Source: Nitrosomonadales bacterium | Lineage (GTDB): Bacteria; Pseudomonadota; Gammaproteobacteria; Burkholderiales; SG8-41 | NCBI GenBank assembly: GCA_009885185.1 | Contig: VFLF01000251.1 | Coordinates: 1 to 8,398, forward strand | DNA: 8,398 nucleotides | Direction: 5' to 3' | In this document: piece after piece, positions 5,501-8,398 of the stretch | How the letters are laid out: every line of letters begins with the position of its first letter | Numbering within the stretch: the first letter of the stretch is position 1 | Made by a program: the position numbers and the translations under genes | The notes under the pieces: model-generated | Seen by the model: only the letters and a program-made list of their open reading frames with translations | Databases searched by the model: none | Told to the model about the DNA's origin: nothing

Positions 5501-6878
5501 GTGACCACGGTTCCGCCTACTCCAGCGGGCGTAGCGGAGCAAGGCGCTGCCCCTCGGCCCGCGCCTGCCCCTACCCCTACCCCTGCGCGAGCGCGCGTGC
5601 CGCAAGTCGGTCGTTGGGCGCTGATTATTGCCTTGTGCGGCTTGCTGGTCGGCGGCAGCTACTACGCATTGCGGGCGTGTTTTCGTCAGGACAACCCCGC
5701 CGACAGCTTCATCACGGCGGTGGCGCAGCGTGGCAATCTGGAAGATACCGTCACGGCGACCGGCACGCTCCAGCCCAAGGAATTCGTCGACGTCGGCACG
5801 CAAGTCTCCGGGCAGGTGAAAAAGCTGCTGGTCGACGTGGGCGACGTGGTCAAGGCTGCGCAACTGCTCGCCGAGATCGACCCTTCGGTTTATCAGGCCA
5901 AGGTGGATGGTGATCGTGCGCAGATGCTCAACCAGCGGGCAACGCTTGCTGACCGGGAAGCTCAGGTAGCACTCGCCCAACTTCAGTTTACGCGGCAAAA
6001 AAATCTTGACCGCGAGAATGCCACCACCACCGAAGCCGTGCAAAGCGCCGAGGCGACGCAGCAGTCCGCCATGGCGCAGGCCGACGCCATTCGCGCGCAG
6101 ATCAAGCAGACCGAATCGACCCTGCGCGGCGACGAGGCCAATCTGGGCTATACCAAAATCCATGCGCCGATTGCGGGCACCGTGGTGTCGCAGGCGGCAA
6201 AGCTGGGGCAAACCTTGAATGCCAATCAGCAGGCGCCGGTGGTGATGCGCATCGCGAATCTGGCGACGATGACGGTGCAGGCGCAGGTGTCGGAGGCGGA
6301 TGTCCCCAAGCTCCACGTCGGGATGGACGTTTACTTCACCACGCTGGGCGGCAACAACCGTCGTTATTACAGCAAGCTGCGCCAGATACCGCCCACGCCC
6401 ACGGTGGTGAACAATGTCGTGCTCTACGATGCGTTGTTCGATGTGGAGAATCCGAAGCAGGCGCTGATGACCCAGATGACGGCGCAAGTATTCTTCGTGG
6501 TGTCGAGTGCGCGCAACGCGGTGCTGGTGCCGTTGGCTGCGCTGCACCCGGTCGCGGCGGAGAGCCCGCCGCGTGCAGCTGACGCAGTATCCGGGAAGAG
6601 CGCAGGTGGTGCGCGCAAAGGAGGCGGCGATACGCGCAGTCAAATTTGGCGACGGACGCGCGCGGGTGAGCGTGGTTGGCGTCGATGGCAAGGTGGTGGA
6701 GCGTGAAGTCAAAGTCGGCGTGATGAACCGGGTGTCGGCGCAAATCTTGTCCGGTATCGAACCCGGCGACAAGGTAGTGATCGGCAACAAGACACCAGCG
6801 GCTGCCGTGCCGGCGAAGAGCACCAGCGCGCTGGTGCCGAATGCGCAGAATACACAGAAGGGCGGCGGCCGCCCGTGA
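5501..6878 (+). CDS. macA: MacA-type periplasmic adaptor subunit, apparent frameshift near the 3' end
   Basis: MacA links the inner-membrane ABC transporter MacB to a TolC-type outer-membrane channel for export of macrolides, peptides or siderophores. The GTG at 5501 is the only start after an in-frame stop at 5486. A Pro/Ala-rich cytoplasmic leader (1-37) precedes one membrane helix (about 39-58). Next come the first lipoyl half (TGTLQPKEFVDVGTQVSGQV), a Gln/Ala-rich coiled-coil hairpin (about 136-215), the second lipoyl half (GYTKIHAPIAGTVVSQAAKL), and beta-barrel and membrane-proximal regions up to VLVPLAALHP (341-350). The original frame then loses family resemblance and stops at 6706. 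The family sequence resumes one frame over as REVKVGVMNRVSAQILSG and GDKVVIGN, ending at TGA 6876-6878. The shift (net +1) lies somewhere in 6545-6660. It may be a real mutation or a sequencing error. The stop overlaps the macB GTG by 4 nt. Confidence 0.85.
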
Positions 6879-8398
6879 GATCCGATGCGGCGAGCACGGT
6901 GACCGGCCAGCCACTGATTGAACTGGTGGACGTGACCAAGACCTACCACACCGGGGAGCTGGATAGAAGTGCTGCACGGTGTCAGCCTGAAAATTTACGC
7001 CGGGGAGTTTCTGGCGATCATGGGCGCCTCCGGATCGGGCAAGTCCACGCTCATGAACATGATCGGCTGCCTGGACCGGCCCACCAGCGGCACCTACCGC
7101 TTCATGGGTGAAGATGTATCGGGCTTCGAGCGCGACGAGTTGGCACGCTTGCGGCGCGAGGCGTTCGGTTTCGTGTTTCAAAGCTACAACCTGATCGGCA
7201 CAGTGTCTGCGCTGGAGAACGTCGAGGTGCCGGCAGTGTATTCAGGAATGCCGCCGGCCGAACGCGATCGTCGTGCAAAAGAGCTGCTCGGCTCACTGGG
7301 CTTGGGTGACCGCCTCGAGCACCGGCCCAGCCAGCTTTCCGGCGGGCAGCAACAGCGCGTGTCGATTGCACGCGCGCTGATGAATGGCGGCCGCATTGTG
7401 CTGGCCGACGAACCCACCGGTGCGCTCGATAGCAAGAGCGGTGTCGAGGTGATGGCGCTGTTGCAGGATTTGTCGCGCCGTGGACACACCGTGATTCTTA
7501 TTACCCATGCCCAAGAGATTGCCGCGGCGGCGCAGCGCATCATCGAAATCCGGGATGGCTCCATCGTGAGCGATCCCGGCCCGCAACTGTCAGTCGGATC
7601 ACCGGCGCCGGAAATCAAGCAGTCCGCGCACGAAGGCGGCGCGTCCTTTGTGGGCGGTGCGTTCGAAGCGGCAAAGACCGCGGTTCGAGCGCTGCGCGCT
7701 AATCTTTTTCGCACCTCGCTGACGCTGCTGGGTATTGTGATCGGCGTGGCGTCGGTGATAGCGATGCTCGCCATCGGCGACGGCGCCAAGCAGTTGGTGC
7801 TCGACCGCATCAGTGCCATGGGTACGAATTTGCTGCTGATCCGTCCCGGCCCGCCTACCCGCAGAGGCGTGGGCGGTGCAGTGGCATCACTGGTGCCGGA
7901 GGATGCGGAGATGATTGCCGCGCTGCCGAACGTGCTGGCGGCGGTGCCTGAATTGGGTGGGAATGTGACAGCGCGCTTTGGGAATTCCGACTATCAGACG
8001 CAGGCGACGGGAACCTCCGCGACGTTTCCGGTGGCGCGCAACTGGGCGGTGAGCAGGGGCGTATTTTTTTCCACGGCGGATGTCACAAGCTATACCTCGG
8101 TGGTGGTGCTGGGCCAGACTGTTGCCGACAATCTTTTTCAAAAAGGCGTTGATCCCGTCGGGCAATACATCGTGCTGAACAATGTCATGTTTCAGGTGAT
8201 CGGCCTGATGGCGGTGCGCGGGGCGTCACCGCAGGGGCAGGATCAGGACGACGTGGTGTTGGTGCCGTTGACGACAGGCGGCCTGCGCCTGTTCGGCCAG
8301 CGCTTTTTGCGCAACATTACCGTGGCAGTGGACGATGTGGAACGCATTGATGAAACGCAGGCTGCAGTGACGGCGTTGTTGCAATCACGCCATCAAAC
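6875..8398 (+). CDS. macB: MacB-type ABC transporter, frameshifted near its start and cut by the window end
   Basis: MacB fuses an ABC ATPase to a four-helix membrane domain with a large periplasmic domain and drives MacA/TolC export by mechanotransmission. GTG at 6875 begins a family-like N-terminus, [18 protein letters not shown]. At about 6965 the frame breaks, and [15 protein letters not shown] continues one frame over from 6966. A partial codon at the break suggests loss of 2 nt. Beyond it the frame is open to the window end (about 477 codons). It contains Walker [10 protein letters not shown], signature [10 protein letters not shown], Walker [13 protein letters not shown], the H-loop in ILITHA, the first membrane helix around [21 protein letters not shown], and part of the periplasmic domain. 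About 140 C-terminal residues, including the remaining helices, would lie beyond the window. If the shift is real, only a GTG at 6969 could restart, giving a product without its first strand. The overlap with macA indicates one operon. Confidence 0.87.

Noticed and set aside
5183..6949. A 588-codon open frame on the minus strand
   Set aside because: It lies antisense to macA and the start of macB, is Arg/His-rich and has no family motif. It is a shadow of GC-rich codons on the other strand.

Overview
The window reads as a GC-rich proteobacterial chromosome segment, most likely betaproteobacterial. The reasons are the GC-rich third codon positions, the gene families present (an Anbu-type proteasome homologue with a transglutaminase and an N-formylglutamate-amidohydrolase-like protein, a BON-repeat protein, a CBS-pair protein, MacAB) and remnants of IS91- and IS4-type transposases. 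Species cannot be named from the sequence alone. Every substantial gene reads on the + strand. The only minus-strand coding features are a 24-residue membrane peptide and one transposase scar.

Region 1 (1-624): the 3' part of a gene for a tandem BON-domain protein, with a repeat period of exactly 255 nt. A hairpin at 650-686 follows. Region 2 (about 690-1750) holds little coding sequence: a minus-strand scar of an IS91-like transposase C-terminus (958-1062), a plus-strand scar of an IS4-like transposase C-terminus (1168-1275), and a small ORF for a single-pass membrane peptide (1322-1396, minus).

Region 3 (1767-4686) is a tightly packed, probably co-transcribed run of five genes: a CBS-pair protein, a 64-aa basic protein of no family I recognise, an Anbu-type proteasome homologue with an N-terminal Thr, an N-formylglutamate-amidohydrolase-like protein and a transglutaminase-like protein. 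Neighbouring genes overlap by 3-4 nt or are separated by 24-30 nt. Two of them start with TTG and one with GTG. The Anbu-transglutaminase pairing matches a gene neighbourhood that comparative genomics has linked to peptide synthesis, tagging or turnover. The transglutaminase lacks His at the usual catalytic position.

Region 4 (4687-5240) is non-coding as far as I can see and contains an AT-rich island with two palindromes. Region 5 (5241-8398) starts with a second copy of the 64-aa protein (33 of 64 residues identical to the first, no gaps). It continues into macA and macB, which encode an adaptor and an ABC transporter. As given, macA and macB each carry an apparent frameshift, and macB runs off the window end.

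The most novel item is the pair of 64-aa proteins. They align end to end without gaps, keep a similar leader sequence, and encode 14 of their identical residues with different synonymous codons. They sit in two otherwise unrelated operons, which points to an undescribed small basic protein family.
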